In this document: piece by piece, positions 8,599 through 17,004 of the stretch
Position numbering within the stretch: the first letter of the stretch is position 1
Layout of the letters: the number at the start of each line of letters is the position of its first letter
DNA from: Prochlorococcus sp. AG-388-A01
GTDB lineage: Bacteria; Cyanobacteriota; Cyanobacteriia; PCC-6307; Cyanobiaceae
DNA: 64,000 bases
Direction: 5' to 3'
Assembly: GCA_003279945.1 (NCBI GenBank)
Contig: QCGK01000001.1
Span: forward strand, 240,211 to 304,210
The notes under the pieces: model-generated
The model's database searches: none
What the model was told of the DNA's origin: nothing
Seen by the model: the letters and a program-made list of their open reading frames with translations, nothing else
Made by a program: the position numbers and the translations under genes

Positions 8599-8968
8599 AA
8601 TGTGTTTTAGGTTTTTAATATTTTCATTAATAATTTAAAGTAATTCAACAAATACTTATTAATTGTTACTTTCTAGTCCATATAAACTCTCTATATTCTG
8701 TGAAATAAATTCAGCAAAAAGAAACTCTAGTTAAATATCTTCTTTTACTTTTTCTACTTTCCACAGACCACCCATGACCAACTTGACTTTTTAAGTAGGT
8801 GCGGAATTGCTTTAGAAGAGTACCAGAAAGCATGCTACAACTTGTAAATCTCTAGGTGCATTTTAAAGTGCAGAGTCTATTAATCAAACGCTATAAAGTA
8901 CTATAGGAATTACGGCAGTTACGAAAGAAATTTTCAGATTGATTGATATAACTGTTTTTTCGCGATAT
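8599..8968. other. Intergenic region between the Hsp70 operon and tRNA-Ala
   Basis: A 370-bp spacer. It must contain the promoter of the minus-strand Hsp70 operon and that of the plus-strand tRNA-Ala. A plus-strand frame with no start codon is open from 8731 to 8847 and ends CGIALEEYQKACYNL; an ATG at 8774 in another frame (MTNLTF) suggests a frameshifted remnant of a small gene. No other gene is evident. Confidence 0.4.
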
Positions 8969-9041
8969 GGGGCCATAGCTCAGCTGGTAGAGCACCTGCA
9001 TGGCATGCAGGGGGTCAGCGGTTCGAATCCGCTTGGCTCCA
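8969..9041 (+). tRNA. tRNA-Ala (anticodon GGC)
   Basis: A full cloverleaf of 73 nt: acceptor GGGGCCA pairs with TGGCTCC and an A discriminator follows; the D-arm contains AGCTCAGCTGGTAGAGC; the anticodon arm is CCTGC-ATGGCAT-GCAGG with anticodon GGC; the T-arm is GCGGTTCGAATCCGC. No CCA is encoded. Its 3' end points into an accessory block, and a partial copy of its 3' half lies at 10011-10059, so this gene is a likely integration site. Confidence 0.97.
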
Positions 9042-9089
9042 TCAAGGTTTTCGCATTTTATACCAATTAGTTTGGTCAATTTATCATAA

Positions 9090-9106
9090 CAAAACGATAC
9101 GTTTTG
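9090..9106 (+). repeat. Short perfect inverted repeat downstream of tRNA-Ala
   Basis: CAAAACG-ATA-CGTTTTG, a 7-bp stem with a 3-nt spacer, about 50 bp after the tRNA. There is no U-run directly after it. It may be a processing or terminator hairpin of the tRNA transcript, or a recombinase arm site. Confidence 0.3.
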
Positions 9107-9142
9107 ATAAGGTAAAATATGGCAAAATATGACCCCTCTGCC

Positions 9143-9158
9143 ACCACCTCTGCGACCA
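9143..9158 (+). repeat. Direct repeat flanking the FkbM gene, left copy
   Basis: ACCACCTCTGCGACCA; the right copy at 9951-9966 differs at one base. The pair brackets the FkbM gene within the tRNA-Ala-linked block, as expected of an insertion footprint. A related CCTCTGCCACCA sits just before it at 9135-9146. Confidence 0.6.
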
Positions 9159-9181
9159 TGTTTTAAAAAAAATTTTTTAAA

Positions 9182-9937
9182 TTAAATTTCTAAATAACAA
9201 TAGTAATTATTAGATTTAGATATTCTCTCTATAAGATAATTCCTACTTTTCAAAAGATGAAGGATATCCTTTTTATTTTTTGAATATCTTTTAAGATTCT
9301 CCTCATCAATCTCTAAAATCAAAATTGTTTTATTTTGTTTAAAAAAATCTATTGAGTGATTTAATATTTCAAATTCAAAACCTTCAACATCAATCTTAAC
9401 TAGATTAGGAGTCTTTATATTTGATAATTTTTTGATTGTTCTTATTTCACATATCTCTGATTTTTTTGTATTTTTATCAAATTTATTTCTAGCGATATAA
9501 TTTGAACCAGGTTCATCAGTCAATATTATTTTCTCTTTTTTATTAATACTACCAATCCCGAAATTATGCGCTTTAACTTTTTTGAAGAAAGTTGTATTTA
9601 ATTTCAAAAAACTATGATATTTCTTAGAAGGCTCAAATGCATATATATAACATGAGTATCTTTTTGCTATGAAAACTGAATAAATTCCGACATTTGCACC
9701 AACATCCCAAAAACTTTTAATTTGTTTATTTTTGAAAATCTCTTTTATTTTTTCAAAAGTTTCTGGTTCATAGGTTCCATTTAAATATTGCGTCCAATGA
9801 TGTTTTGGAAGAATCAACATCTTTAGATTGAATTTATATAAATAAGGAATTGGCAAAAAATTAGGTAGTAATCTTTTTATTACTCTTAATATCTTTCTCA
9901 AAAGGATAAAGTTTATATCTTTTCCATATCCTAGCAA
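9182..9937 (-). CDS. FkbM-family methyltransferase
   Basis: A 251-aa SAM-dependent methyltransferase of the FkbM type. The SAM-binding motif DVGANVGIYS lies at residues 78-87, then YAFEPSKKYHSF, and the family hallmark VKIDVEGFEFEIL in the C-terminal half. FkbM enzymes O-methylate polyketides or, more often in marine bacteria, sugars of surface glycans. The frame begins at a TTG directly preceded by two in-frame TAA stops and has no recognisable ribosome-binding site; the next Met is residue 40. The N-terminus may therefore have been cut when the element was acquired, though the catalytic domain is whole. It lies between tRNA-Ala and the tRNA remnant, flanked by direct repeats. Confidence 0.85.
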   Translation of the reverse strand: MLGYGKDINFILLRKILRVIKRLLPNFLPIPYLYKFNLKMLILPKHHWTQYLNGTYEPETFEKIKEIFKNKQIKSFWDVGANVGIYSVFIAKRYSCYIYAFEPSKKYHSFLKLNTTFFKKVKAHNFGIGSINKKEKIILTDEPGSNYIARNKFDKNTKKSEICEIRTIKKLSNIKTPNLVKIDVEGFEFEILNHSIDFFKQNKTILILEIDEENLKRYSKNKKDILHLLKSRNYLIERISKSNNYYCYLEI

Positions 9938-9950
9938 TTATTAAAATGCG

Positions 9951-9966
9951 ACCATCTCTGCGACCA
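9951..9966 (+). repeat. Direct repeat flanking the FkbM gene, right copy
   Basis: ACCATCTCTGCGACCA, matching 15 of 16 bases of the copy at 9143-9158. A further GCGACCA precedes it by overlap, so GCGACCA occurs twice in tandem with a 5-bp gap. It ends about 45 bp before the tRNA remnant. Confidence 0.6.
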
Positions 9967-10010
9967 AATCAACTTAAATTGCCTTCAACTCCAGTTATAA
10001 CTTAATTGGT

Positions 10011-10059
10011 GATCTGCATGGCATGCAGGGGGTCAGGAGTTCGAATCTCCTTGTCTCCA
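10011..10059 (+). repeat. tRNA-Ala 3' remnant (probable attachment site)
   Basis: The segment repeats the anticodon stem-loop and variable region of tRNA-Ala(GGC) (CTGCATGGCATGCAGGGGGT then CAG), continues with a different but self-complementary T-arm GGAGTTCGAATCTCC, and ends TTGTCTCCA like an acceptor 3' strand. There is no 5' acceptor strand and the D-arm is decayed, so it cannot be a working tRNA. Such 3' fragments are left at the distal end of elements that integrate into tRNA genes; in Prochlorococcus the tycheposons do this. Confidence 0.75.
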
Positions 10060-10476
10060 CTTATTTTTCTTTTAATCCAAATAATTTAATTTTATAAATT
10101 TTTTTTTAAGAAACTTAATTAGAATATTTAAGTTTTCAGAAATTAGAAGCAAAACTTAATTTGTTTTGGTATCTATCTATTGGTTAAAGAAAGAGATATT
10201 CAAATTCACTTATAAATAATAAAAAGTATTGTTTTCATACCAACTGTTTTCATAATTCATTGAGAGTTTAATAATAATATTGCGCTAATCACTAGTTATC
10301 CAATCATATTTGTGAGATTCTGCTCTCTAAAATGCTCTTAGAAGTATTTTTTGTTGTAAAAATAAAATTTTATAATTTTTAGCCGAAAAAATATCTTTGT
10401 TAAATAGGATTTATGATTTCAGAAATTATCAATATAATTAATAATTTTAAATTAGGCAAAATTAAATAATCTTTTA

Positions 10477-13200
10477 TCAATTAAAAATTATTTCTTTTAG
10501 AGCTTTATAAGAAGTAGCGTGTTCAAGTTGATACGAGGTAAAAGATATGCCAAAAATATTTTCTATTTCAGCAACTAATTGAAATTGTGCCATCGAATCC
10601 CATCCAGGTGTACTGCCATATTCAGCTCCATTTAAATCTTTTTCTTTTTGAATATTCAATACTGATCGAATCAAATCATCAAACTTTTGTATGTCATTTA
10701 ATTTAACTTTATCAGAATAACTTGAAGGCAAATTGTCTTGATTATTATCCTCTTTAAAATGATCACATATTTGAAAAATTTTATTCTCAAATTTATTATC
10801 TTTAATTAAAATCTCCCAAGTCTCATCATCTTTATTCTCAAATTTTAATTCTTCAAATAATTTATGAGTAGGAATATTCTTATTATTTTTTATAATCTTT
10901 CCAATCAAGTATTTATATTTTAATTTATATAAATAATTCATACACCAATAAATGCATAATTTTTCCAACCCTCTGCCGAGTACCCTACAAGATAATAAAA
11001 AAAGTTTCAAGATAGCTCTTTCCTTGCAAACTAAATCTTCTTCTATAACTAACAAACCTATATTTTCAAATTCAGAATTTTTTGATTCTAGTCCTACTAA
11101 AATTATGGTACCTCCTGAAGCATTTATAGTTTGCAATTCTTGTGATGTAAAGCGAATTGTAGTTGTATTAAACTGATTTGTTTTTTGGCAAAGCTGATAA
11201 GCCCTATTGATATTTTCATTTGTTAAAGGTGCAAAATGTACACTCATTTTTAATTCCGACAAATAAGTTTCATAACTAACAAGATCAAATTTTCTTTTTT
11301 TTATCTCTCTTAATTCCTTGTAAGATTGGATTCTTTTTTTGTCTTCCGAAGTCTCAAAGACAGAATAAACATAAGGATTACTTAAAAGAGAATTTTTATA
11401 GTGAACTGGATCTTCAGGAAGTTCTAAAACCCTTACCTCAGGTAAGAATTGCATGACTTGTTGTCTTTCAATGGGATTATCATCTATAAACAAAAAGGAT
11501 TCGAGTCCTAAATTTAGTTCACTAGCAATTTCTTGGATACTTTCAAACTTTTTTTTCCATGAGATTTTATGTGATGAAATTTTATCAATACTTATAGGCA
11601 TATTTAAATTTTTTATAGCTTTAATTGCGGATTCTTCGTCATTTTTACTAACTATAGTCAAAACTATACCCCTTTCATATAAATCTAATAGTGCTTTTTG
11701 AAAGTCGTAAAATACATTACCTGGAAAATCTCCTCCTATTGACAAATTGCTTATGCCATCTTCTCCAAGAACTCCACCCCATAAAGTATTATCTAAATCG
11801 AGAATAATTGCTCTAATTGACTTTCCCAGGAATGCGATAATAAATGAAGATAATTTATCACTAATTAAATCATCCCAATGACTAGAAAATGGGAATCGGC
11901 CTAAATACCATAATCTTTTATCTTCAATTTTTTTTGTTGAAGATACCATAGCTTCATGTGCAAGATCAACAAAAAAGGTGTTCTTAGATGATTTAAATGA
12001 TTCTTCTAATTTATTATTCAAATGTTCTATTATTGAGCAATATTCTCTTTGTTGTGAATTAGATGAAAATTGATCCTTAAGAAAAAATTTAAAAATGATA
12101 TTAAAACCTTTATTATTTTTATTTAAGTAAATAATTTGATCAATATAGTCATCTAGGTTTTTTTCAAAATCATCTTTTTCCATCATAGGTGAAAGGTCAT
12201 TTATATTACTAGTAAATATTTTTATATATGGTTTAAAGCTTCTTAATCCAGAACTAGATTCCATTATTTCTCTTGCAAATTGTCCATATGGAATTGAATA
12301 AAAACTAAACCTTCTCTCAGGTAAGTAACTCTTTAATTTTTCAGATAATTCTTTTTCAAGATTACTTAAATTTGCATGACCCAAAACTGCAATATTGTAA
12401 ATAGGCTGAGTAAGTGATTCTTTTATTTTTTCATATATAAGTTGTTTTTGAATTGAGTTTTTAACTAAAACAAATTTGTTTTTTTTAATTTGTTCATTTG
12501 AAATTTTTGCAAAATCTTTAGTTGTTAGAGAATTTAATACACCTTTGAATAAATTTGTTTCTTTATATGAAATGGCTTTTTTAAAATATTTTTCAAGAAT
12601 TTGAGAATCTAGATTTGGATTAATATCTAAATTTCGAACAAACATTTTTATTTTAGTTTTATTAAAACCTTGACCATAATCTGCAATCCCTTCAAAATAC
12701 TTGAAATATCTATATGGAACTTCGTTAATTTCTTCATATCTATGAATTTGAGTACAACTTTTTAATCCACAACCAATCATTAATAATTGTGCGTTGACTT
12801 CTTCAAATTTCGAAAAAATAGAGTCATTTCCCCATGTAGTTGTAGATACAATATTGTCTAAAACATTTGCATTCTTGCCAACTACAACAAATGAATATAT
12901 TGGATGCTTACTTCTAAAACTACTAGAAATTTCTTTTAAAACCCAGTCTGCATATATTCCTGTCTCTGACTTATTTTTATTAAATGCGTATTTACCTGAT
13001 TTACAAAATGAAAATGTGAATGCTGGTAAAGCTATAGTCCATCCTTTAGCTACTAATTTTTTAATCGAATATAAAGCATCAGATGCAGTAAATTGTCCAG
13101 GTGGCGCTAATCTTGAAAAGGATGAATAAATTACCAAGAATCCAGGTTTATCCGGAATTACTTTTGTTATTGCATCAAAAAATTCATTTCTTAATGTCAT
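10477..13200 (-). CDS. AAC(3)-like acyltransferase / FkbH / acyl carrier protein fusion, 907 aa
   Basis: Three modules are visible. Residues ~1-250 resemble AAC(3)-type N-acyltransferases: YSSFSRL near 25, ALPAFTF (57-63), SKHPIYSFVVVGKNA (97-111) with His99, and IHRYEEINEVPYR (152-164). Residues ~265-800 form an FkbH protein: an N-terminal domain, then a HAD domain with ILDLDNTLWGG (Asp468/Asp470), VSKND (517-521) and FIDDNP (571-576), then a GNAT-like region with the CQKTNQFNTT segment. Residues ~835-907 are an acyl carrier protein with GWDSM, Ser869 being the phosphopantetheine site. FkbH enzymes dephosphorylate 1,3-bisphosphoglycerate and load glyceryl onto an ACP. I infer that the first module then transfers the acyl group to an amine, perhaps an amino sugar. 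It is divergent from a methyltransferase and lies between two tRNA genes. Confidence 0.85.
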   Translation of the reverse strand: MTLRNEFFDAITKVIPDKPGFLVIYSSFSRLAPPGQFTASDALYSIKKLVAKGWTIALPAFTFSFCKSGKYAFNKNKSETGIYADWVLKEISSSFRSKHPIYSFVVVGKNANVLDNIVSTTTWGNDSIFSKFEEVNAQLLMIGCGLKSCTQIHRYEEINEVPYRYFKYFEGIADYGQGFNKTKIKMFVRNLDINPNLDSQILEKYFKKAISYKETNLFKGVLNSLTTKDFAKISNEQIKKNKFVLVKNSIQKQLIYEKIKESLTQPIYNIAVLGHANLSNLEKELSEKLKSYLPERRFSFYSIPYGQFAREIMESSSGLRSFKPYIKIFTSNINDLSPMMEKDDFEKNLDDYIDQIIYLNKNNKGFNIIFKFFLKDQFSSNSQQREYCSIIEHLNNKLEESFKSSKNTFFVDLAHEAMVSSTKKIEDKRLWYLGRFPFSSHWDDLISDKLSSFIIAFLGKSIRAIILDLDNTLWGGVLGEDGISNLSIGGDFPGNVFYDFQKALLDLYERGIVLTIVSKNDEESAIKAIKNLNMPISIDKISSHKISWKKKFESIQEIASELNLGLESFLFIDDNPIERQQVMQFLPEVRVLELPEDPVHYKNSLLSNPYVYSVFETSEDKKRIQSYKELREIKKRKFDLVSYETYLSELKMSVHFAPLTNENINRAYQLCQKTNQFNTTTIRFTSQELQTINASGGTIILVGLESKNSEFENIGLLVIEEDLVCKERAILKLFLLSCRVLGRGLEKLCIYWCMNYLYKLKYKYLIGKIIKNNKNIPTHKLFEELKFENKDDETWEILIKDNKFENKIFQICDHFKEDNNQDNLPSSYSDKVKLNDIQKFDDLIRSVLNIQKEKDLNGAEYGSTPGWDSMAQFQLVAEIENIFGISFTSYQLEHATSYKALKEIIFN

Positions 13201-13426
13201 ATAAACTTTCTATTAATAGTGAAGAGTTAATAAAATAGTTCAAATCATTATATCTTATTCGAATAAATCAAAATTATAGTAAATTTCAAAAACTAATTAT
13301 AGATTAAAACTTGAAATTAAATTAATAATTTTCTAAAAAAAGAAAAATCATTTACTAAACTGATTTATTATTTTTTGATAAACAAAATTTTTTGATAGGA
13401 TAAATGATTATAAAATAATAGTTATT
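13201..13426. promoter_or_regulatory. Divergent promoter region of the glycan-modification genes
   Basis: A 226-bp, very AT-rich spacer between two genes reading away from each other; both promoters must lie here. No clear -35/-10 pair or operator stands out because nearly the whole stretch is A/T. Confidence 0.35.
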
Positions 13427-14578
13427 ATGAGAGAAAATCCATCTTCTATAATAACTTTAAAAAACCACCCATTTTTTGTAGGGGTTGTAGATAATAACAA
13501 AACCAATAAAAAAATCCCGACTTCAATTGATTTCGAACTAGGCGTTGATAAGAAGCTTTCAATTCCTAGGCTTTTATTAAATGATGAAATATTATCTTCA
13601 TTAAAGAATGCGTATTCAATGGGTTCGATGATGTCTACACCATTAGGAGAGAGCGACTTAGCTACTGAAAGAATGAATGGATTTATTGAGATAATAGAAA
13701 AATGTTTAGATAATAAAATTATGGGTAAGAAATTTTTAGAAATTGGATGTGGAAATGGTGGTTTACTTAATGAAATCAATAAAAAAGGAGGTATAGTTAC
13801 AGGCTTAGAAATTGGACCTCAGGCTATATCTGCTCAAGAGAAATATAGTTTAGAAATAATAAATAAACCTATTGAGAAGTTATCGATAGAAGTTAAATTT
13901 GATTGCATTTTTTCTTATGGTTGCCTTGAACATATTATTGATGTTGAAAGTTTTTTTAATTCATGCAGAAATTTTTTAAAAGAGGGAGGTTTGTTTATCC
14001 ATAATGTCCCTAATATTGATATTTCAATTAAAAATGGGCTTATTGATCAACTTCTGCATGAACATATAAATTATTTTAGTCCTGATAATTCCATACCATT
14101 GTTACAAAACCAAGGATTTATAAAAGGGGGATATCATTTAACAAAAGCAGAAAATGAAATGACAATTTGGGGATATTATGACAGTGAGAAAATTCTAAGT
14201 TGGCCTTTTTTTCGCTACCAAGATGAAAAAGAAAAGATTAAAAAATTTAAAAGATTAATTGATAAAAAAACAAAAATCATTGTTAATGGGATCAATAAAC
14301 TTATAACAAACAAAAAAACTATAGGTTTTTATGCTGGAGGATTTGAATATGCTGAAAAATTAAATTTAAAAGATATTAGATATTTTGATGGAGATGAGTT
14401 TAAAGTAGGAAAATCTTGGATTTTAAACAAGCCAATTATTGAATCCCCAAAAAATTTAGTAAAAAAACCTGTAGATTTTATAATAATTTTTAAATCTCAT
14501 TACTTTGAACCAATAAAAAATAATCTAATTAAATTAGGCGTTAGAGAGAATTCCATAATTGATGTTAACGACATTTAA
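13427..14578 (+). CDS. Class I SAM-dependent methyltransferase, 383 aa
   Basis: The SAM motif FLEIGCGNGG lies at residues 103-112, with DCIFSYGCLEHIID as the motif-II/III region and a long insert containing HEHINYF, so the catalytic part spans about 80-260. The last ~110 residues (IGFYAGGFEYAEKL, then YFDGDEFKVGKSW and DFIIIFKSHYF) resemble the C-terminal domain of sugar C-methyltransferases, which often act on NDP-deoxysugars. The usual N-terminal zinc-binding cysteines are absent. The likely role is methylation of a sugar for a surface polysaccharide. It reads away from the FkbH fusion and ends about 200 bp before the tRNA-Asn gene. Confidence 0.8.
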   Translation: MRENPSSIITLKNHPFFVGVVDNNKTNKKIPTSIDFELGVDKKLSIPRLLLNDEILSSLKNAYSMGSMMSTPLGESDLATERMNGFIEIIEKCLDNKIMGKKFLEIGCGNGGLLNEINKKGGIVTGLEIGPQAISAQEKYSLEIINKPIEKLSIEVKFDCIFSYGCLEHIIDVESFFNSCRNFLKEGGLFIHNVPNIDISIKNGLIDQLLHEHINYFSPDNSIPLLQNQGFIKGGYHLTKAENEMTIWGYYDSEKILSWPFFRYQDEKEKIKKFKRLIDKKTKIIVNGINKLITNKKTIGFYAGGFEYAEKLNLKDIRYFDGDEFKVGKSWILNKPIIESPKNLVKKPVDFIIIFKSHYFEPIKNNLIKLGVRENSIIDVNDI

Positions 14579-14743
14579 AATTTCTTGTATAGGCTTACAA
14601 ATATTTACTTTTGAAAGATCCTGATTAATAAATCTTTAAAATGAAACCAATTACAATCTTTAACCTATAACTTTAGGCACTTAAATGAACCACTTTTAAC
14701 CCATTTTCAAAAATAGAAATATTTAAATTTAAAAAGACACTAA

Positions 14744-14767
14744 AAAAGACCCTTACTGGGGTCTTTT
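14744..14767. terminator. Bidirectional intrinsic terminator
   Basis: A perfect 9-bp inverted repeat, AAAAGACCC and GGGTCTTTT, around a 6-nt loop, with A-runs on one side and T-runs on the other. It can end the minus-strand tRNA-Asn transcript and the plus-strand methyltransferase transcript. Confidence 0.75.
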
Positions 14768-14792
14768 GCTGTCTTATGAGACTTATATTGAA

Positions 14793-14864
<72 letters not shown>

Positions 14865-14913
14865 ATATATGATGAATTTAGCTCTTTAAAGTGCCTTATG
14901 ACAAGTAAAAGAT

Positions 14914-15588
14914 TTAATTATATTGAAATTTTGATGGTTGTTGCCATCCAGATAAAAAACCATTTTTCAACTCTGCTACTGAATCAGCATAAATTAATTC
15001 TTCATAACGATGAGTAATCCATAAAGCGGATAAAGGTTTTTTATGGTCACTTGTAAGATTTTTAATAGTTTTTAAAACTTTTAATTGGCTGGTTTGATCA
15101 AGTAAAGCTGTAGGCTCATCCAAAAGAATAAAATTTCTATTACTAATAAGAGCGCATGCAATAGTTAAGCGTTGTTTTTGCCCACCGCTTAACGTGTGCA
15201 CTGGCCTTCTTTCAAAACCATTCAACCCCACCTGATCAAGGACATATTCAATTTTTTTATTAATTTCATAATCACTTATATTTTGGTTAATATTTATCAG
15301 AAGTTCGCTTCTACAATTTGGCATCAATATTTGATGATCAGGGTTTTGGAATACCATCCCAATATTTGCTTTAGATTTAATGATCCCATTATTGGGTTTA
15401 ATTATTCCATTTATTAATTTTAAGAGGGTACTTTTTCCACTTCCGTTATTACCGACTACCATCCAAAATCCAGTTTTTTTTATTGAGAAATTACATTTAA
15501 GAATTAAATTTTCTTTTTCTCCTGGATATGAAAAAGAGACATCTTTGAAATGAATATGAGGTATTTCACTTTCAAGAAAATCAAGCAT
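14914..15588 (-). CDS. ECF/Cbi-type ABC transporter ATPase
   Basis: A 224-aa ATP-binding subunit: Walker A GNNGSGKST (about 46-54), Q-loop VFQNPDHQ, signature LSGGQKQR, Walker B FILLDEPTALLD and the switch histidine in WITHR. The VFQNPDHQ form of the Q-loop is typical of energy-coupling-factor and cobalt-type ATPases (EcfA/CbiO). No permease or substrate-binding gene is adjacent, so the transported nutrient (a metal or vitamin) cannot be named. It lies 5 bp downstream of the UPF0367 gene on the same strand. Confidence 0.85.
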   Translation of the reverse strand: MLDFLESEIPHIHFKDVSFSYPGEKENLILKCNFSIKKTGFWMVVGNNGSGKSTLLKLINGIIKPNNGIIKSKANIGMVFQNPDHQILMPNCRSELLININQNISDYEINKKIEYVLDQVGLNGFERRPVHTLSGGQKQRLTIACALISNRNFILLDEPTALLDQTSQLKVLKTIKNLTSDHKKPLSALWITHRYEELIYADSVAELKNGFLSGWQQPSKFQYN

Positions 15589-15593
15589 TAATT

Positions 15594-15875
15594 CTATGAA
15601 TCTATGTTAAGAGAAAATCCTGGTCTTTTAGCTCCTCCTGCTACTGCTGATTTTTCATATATCTGAACAGAAATAATTTCTTTAGCTCTCACAGCAATTA
15701 ATTTATCTTGTACTTTGTCACACTTTAATTCAATCAAGTTTGAAGATTCTAAAGTTTCATTCATAGAATTTTTTATTTGATCATAAATTCGTTTAACATC
15801 TTCAAATTCTTTCTTCTGAATTGAAATTGGAAAAGGTGAATATCTTAGACTTAGTTCTAGGGAATACATAATCAT
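15594..15875 (-). CDS. UPF0367 family protein
   Basis: A 93-aa protein conserved in cyanobacteria, function unknown. The features I recognise are the opening YSLELSLRYSPFPISIQKKE, the middle LIELKCDK and the ending EIISVQIYEKSAVAGGAKRPGF. It has no membrane segment. Translation may start at the second Met (M-Y-S-L), two residues in. It precedes the ABC ATPase closely and may share its transcript. Confidence 0.85.
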   Translation of the reverse strand: MIMYSLELSLRYSPFPISIQKKEFEDVKRIYDQIKNSMNETLESSNLIELKCDKVQDKLIAVRAKEIISVQIYEKSAVAGGAKRPGFSLNIDS

Positions 15876-16020
15876 TATAAAACTACCCTTTATAATAATA
15901 ATATTTTTACGCAGAAAGTTATTTTAAATTAAATTCTTTTGAGAAAATTATATAAAAGATCTTTAAATACAATTATTATGTAAATAGGAGATTTAATTTT
16001 GCAATTTAAATAATGATTCC

Positions 16021-16989
16021 ATGGAAATAGCAAATGATATAACTTCTCTAGTTGGAAATACCCCGTTAGTTAAATTAAATCGAATCAAAAAATATTTTAA
16101 TTGTTATCCAGAAATAATAGCTAAACTAGAAAGTTTCAATCCATCAGCTTCGGTTAAAGATCGCATCGCTTATTCAATGTTATGTAAAGCTGAAAAAGAA
16201 GGATTGATAACGCCAGATAAAACAATATTAATTGAAGCAACAAGTGGAAATACTGGCATCGCATTAGCAATGGTTGCTGCAGCAAAAGGCTATAAATTGA
16301 TATTAACTATGCCGGATACGATGAGTATTGAAAGAAGGGCAATGTTGAGAGCATATGGAGCTGAATTACAGCTAACACCTGGGAAAGAAGGAATGAAAGG
16401 AGCTTTAGATTTAGCTAATGAGTTGTCTTCAAGCATTACAAATAGTTATCAATTTAATCAATTTGAAAACTTTGCGAATCCAGATATTCATGAAAGAACA
16501 ACCGCTCAAGAAATATGGGTTCAATCCAATAAGAATTTAGATGGATTAGTTACAGGAGTAGGCACAGGAGGAACAATTACTGGTTGCGCACGTTTTTTGA
16601 AAAAAGTTAATCCAAATTGCAAAATTTATGCTGTAGAGCCCAAAAAAAGTGCTGTCATTTCAGGTGAAAAGGCAGGATCGCATTCGATTCAAGGAATAGG
16701 AGCAGGTTTCGTACCGAAAGTCCTGAATACGAAATTAATTGATGAAATAATAAAAATAGATGACGATGAAGCTTTTTATTATGGTCGTTTATTAGCTAGA
16801 TTGGAAGGCCTTTTATCTGGTATCAGCAGCGGTGCAGCTTTAGCCGCAACTATAAAAATCGGTAAAAGGAAAGAACTTATGAATCAAAGATTAATAGTAA
16901 TTCTTCCAAGTTTTGGTGAAAGATATTTATCAACAGCAATGTTTGAATCGAATACCTCAATTCAAGCCAGAAAAGATGGTTATCTTTAA
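16021..16989 (+). CDS. cysK: Cysteine synthase (O-acetylserine sulfhydrylase)
   Basis: A 322-aa PLP enzyme making cysteine from O-acetylserine and sulfide. The PLP lysine is in SASVKDR (Lys46); substrate loop TSGNTGIALA and phosphate-binding GVGTGGTITG are intact, and SGISSGAALAA lies near the C-terminus. Length and motifs match CysK rather than cystathionine beta-synthase. It is followed after 15 bp by a J-domain gene on the same strand. cysH, which feeds the same pathway, is at 50999 in this window. Confidence 0.97.
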   Translation: MEIANDITSLVGNTPLVKLNRIKKYFNCYPEIIAKLESFNPSASVKDRIAYSMLCKAEKEGLITPDKTILIEATSGNTGIALAMVAAAKGYKLILTMPDTMSIERRAMLRAYGAELQLTPGKEGMKGALDLANELSSSITNSYQFNQFENFANPDIHERTTAQEIWVQSNKNLDGLVTGVGTGGTITGCARFLKKVNPNCKIYAVEPKKSAVISGEKAGSHSIQGIGAGFVPKVLNTKLIDEIIKIDDDEAFYYGRLLARLEGLLSGISSGAALAATIKIGKRKELMNQRLIVILPSFGERYLSTAMFESNTSIQARKDGYL

Positions 16990-17004
16990 TCCCTAATTTA
17001 TAAA

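Larger units (their letters stand above)
9938..10476. other. Intergenic region between the FkbM and FkbH-fusion genes
   Basis: A 539-bp, very AT-rich stretch. It holds the right copy of the 16-bp repeat (9951-9966) and a tRNA-Ala remnant (10011-10059). From 10060 to 10476 I see only short frames and no convincing gene or structure. Confidence 0.5.

Noticed and set aside
8891..9079. A 62-aa minus-strand frame with protein-like segments
   Set aside because: It reads antisense through tRNA-Ala and its codon pattern is dictated by the tRNA; this is a well-known spurious call over tRNAs.
10952..11701. Plus-strand frames of 74 and 82 codons inside the FkbH fusion
   Set aside because: They are antisense to a long well-supported coding frame and have no ribosome-binding site or family features.
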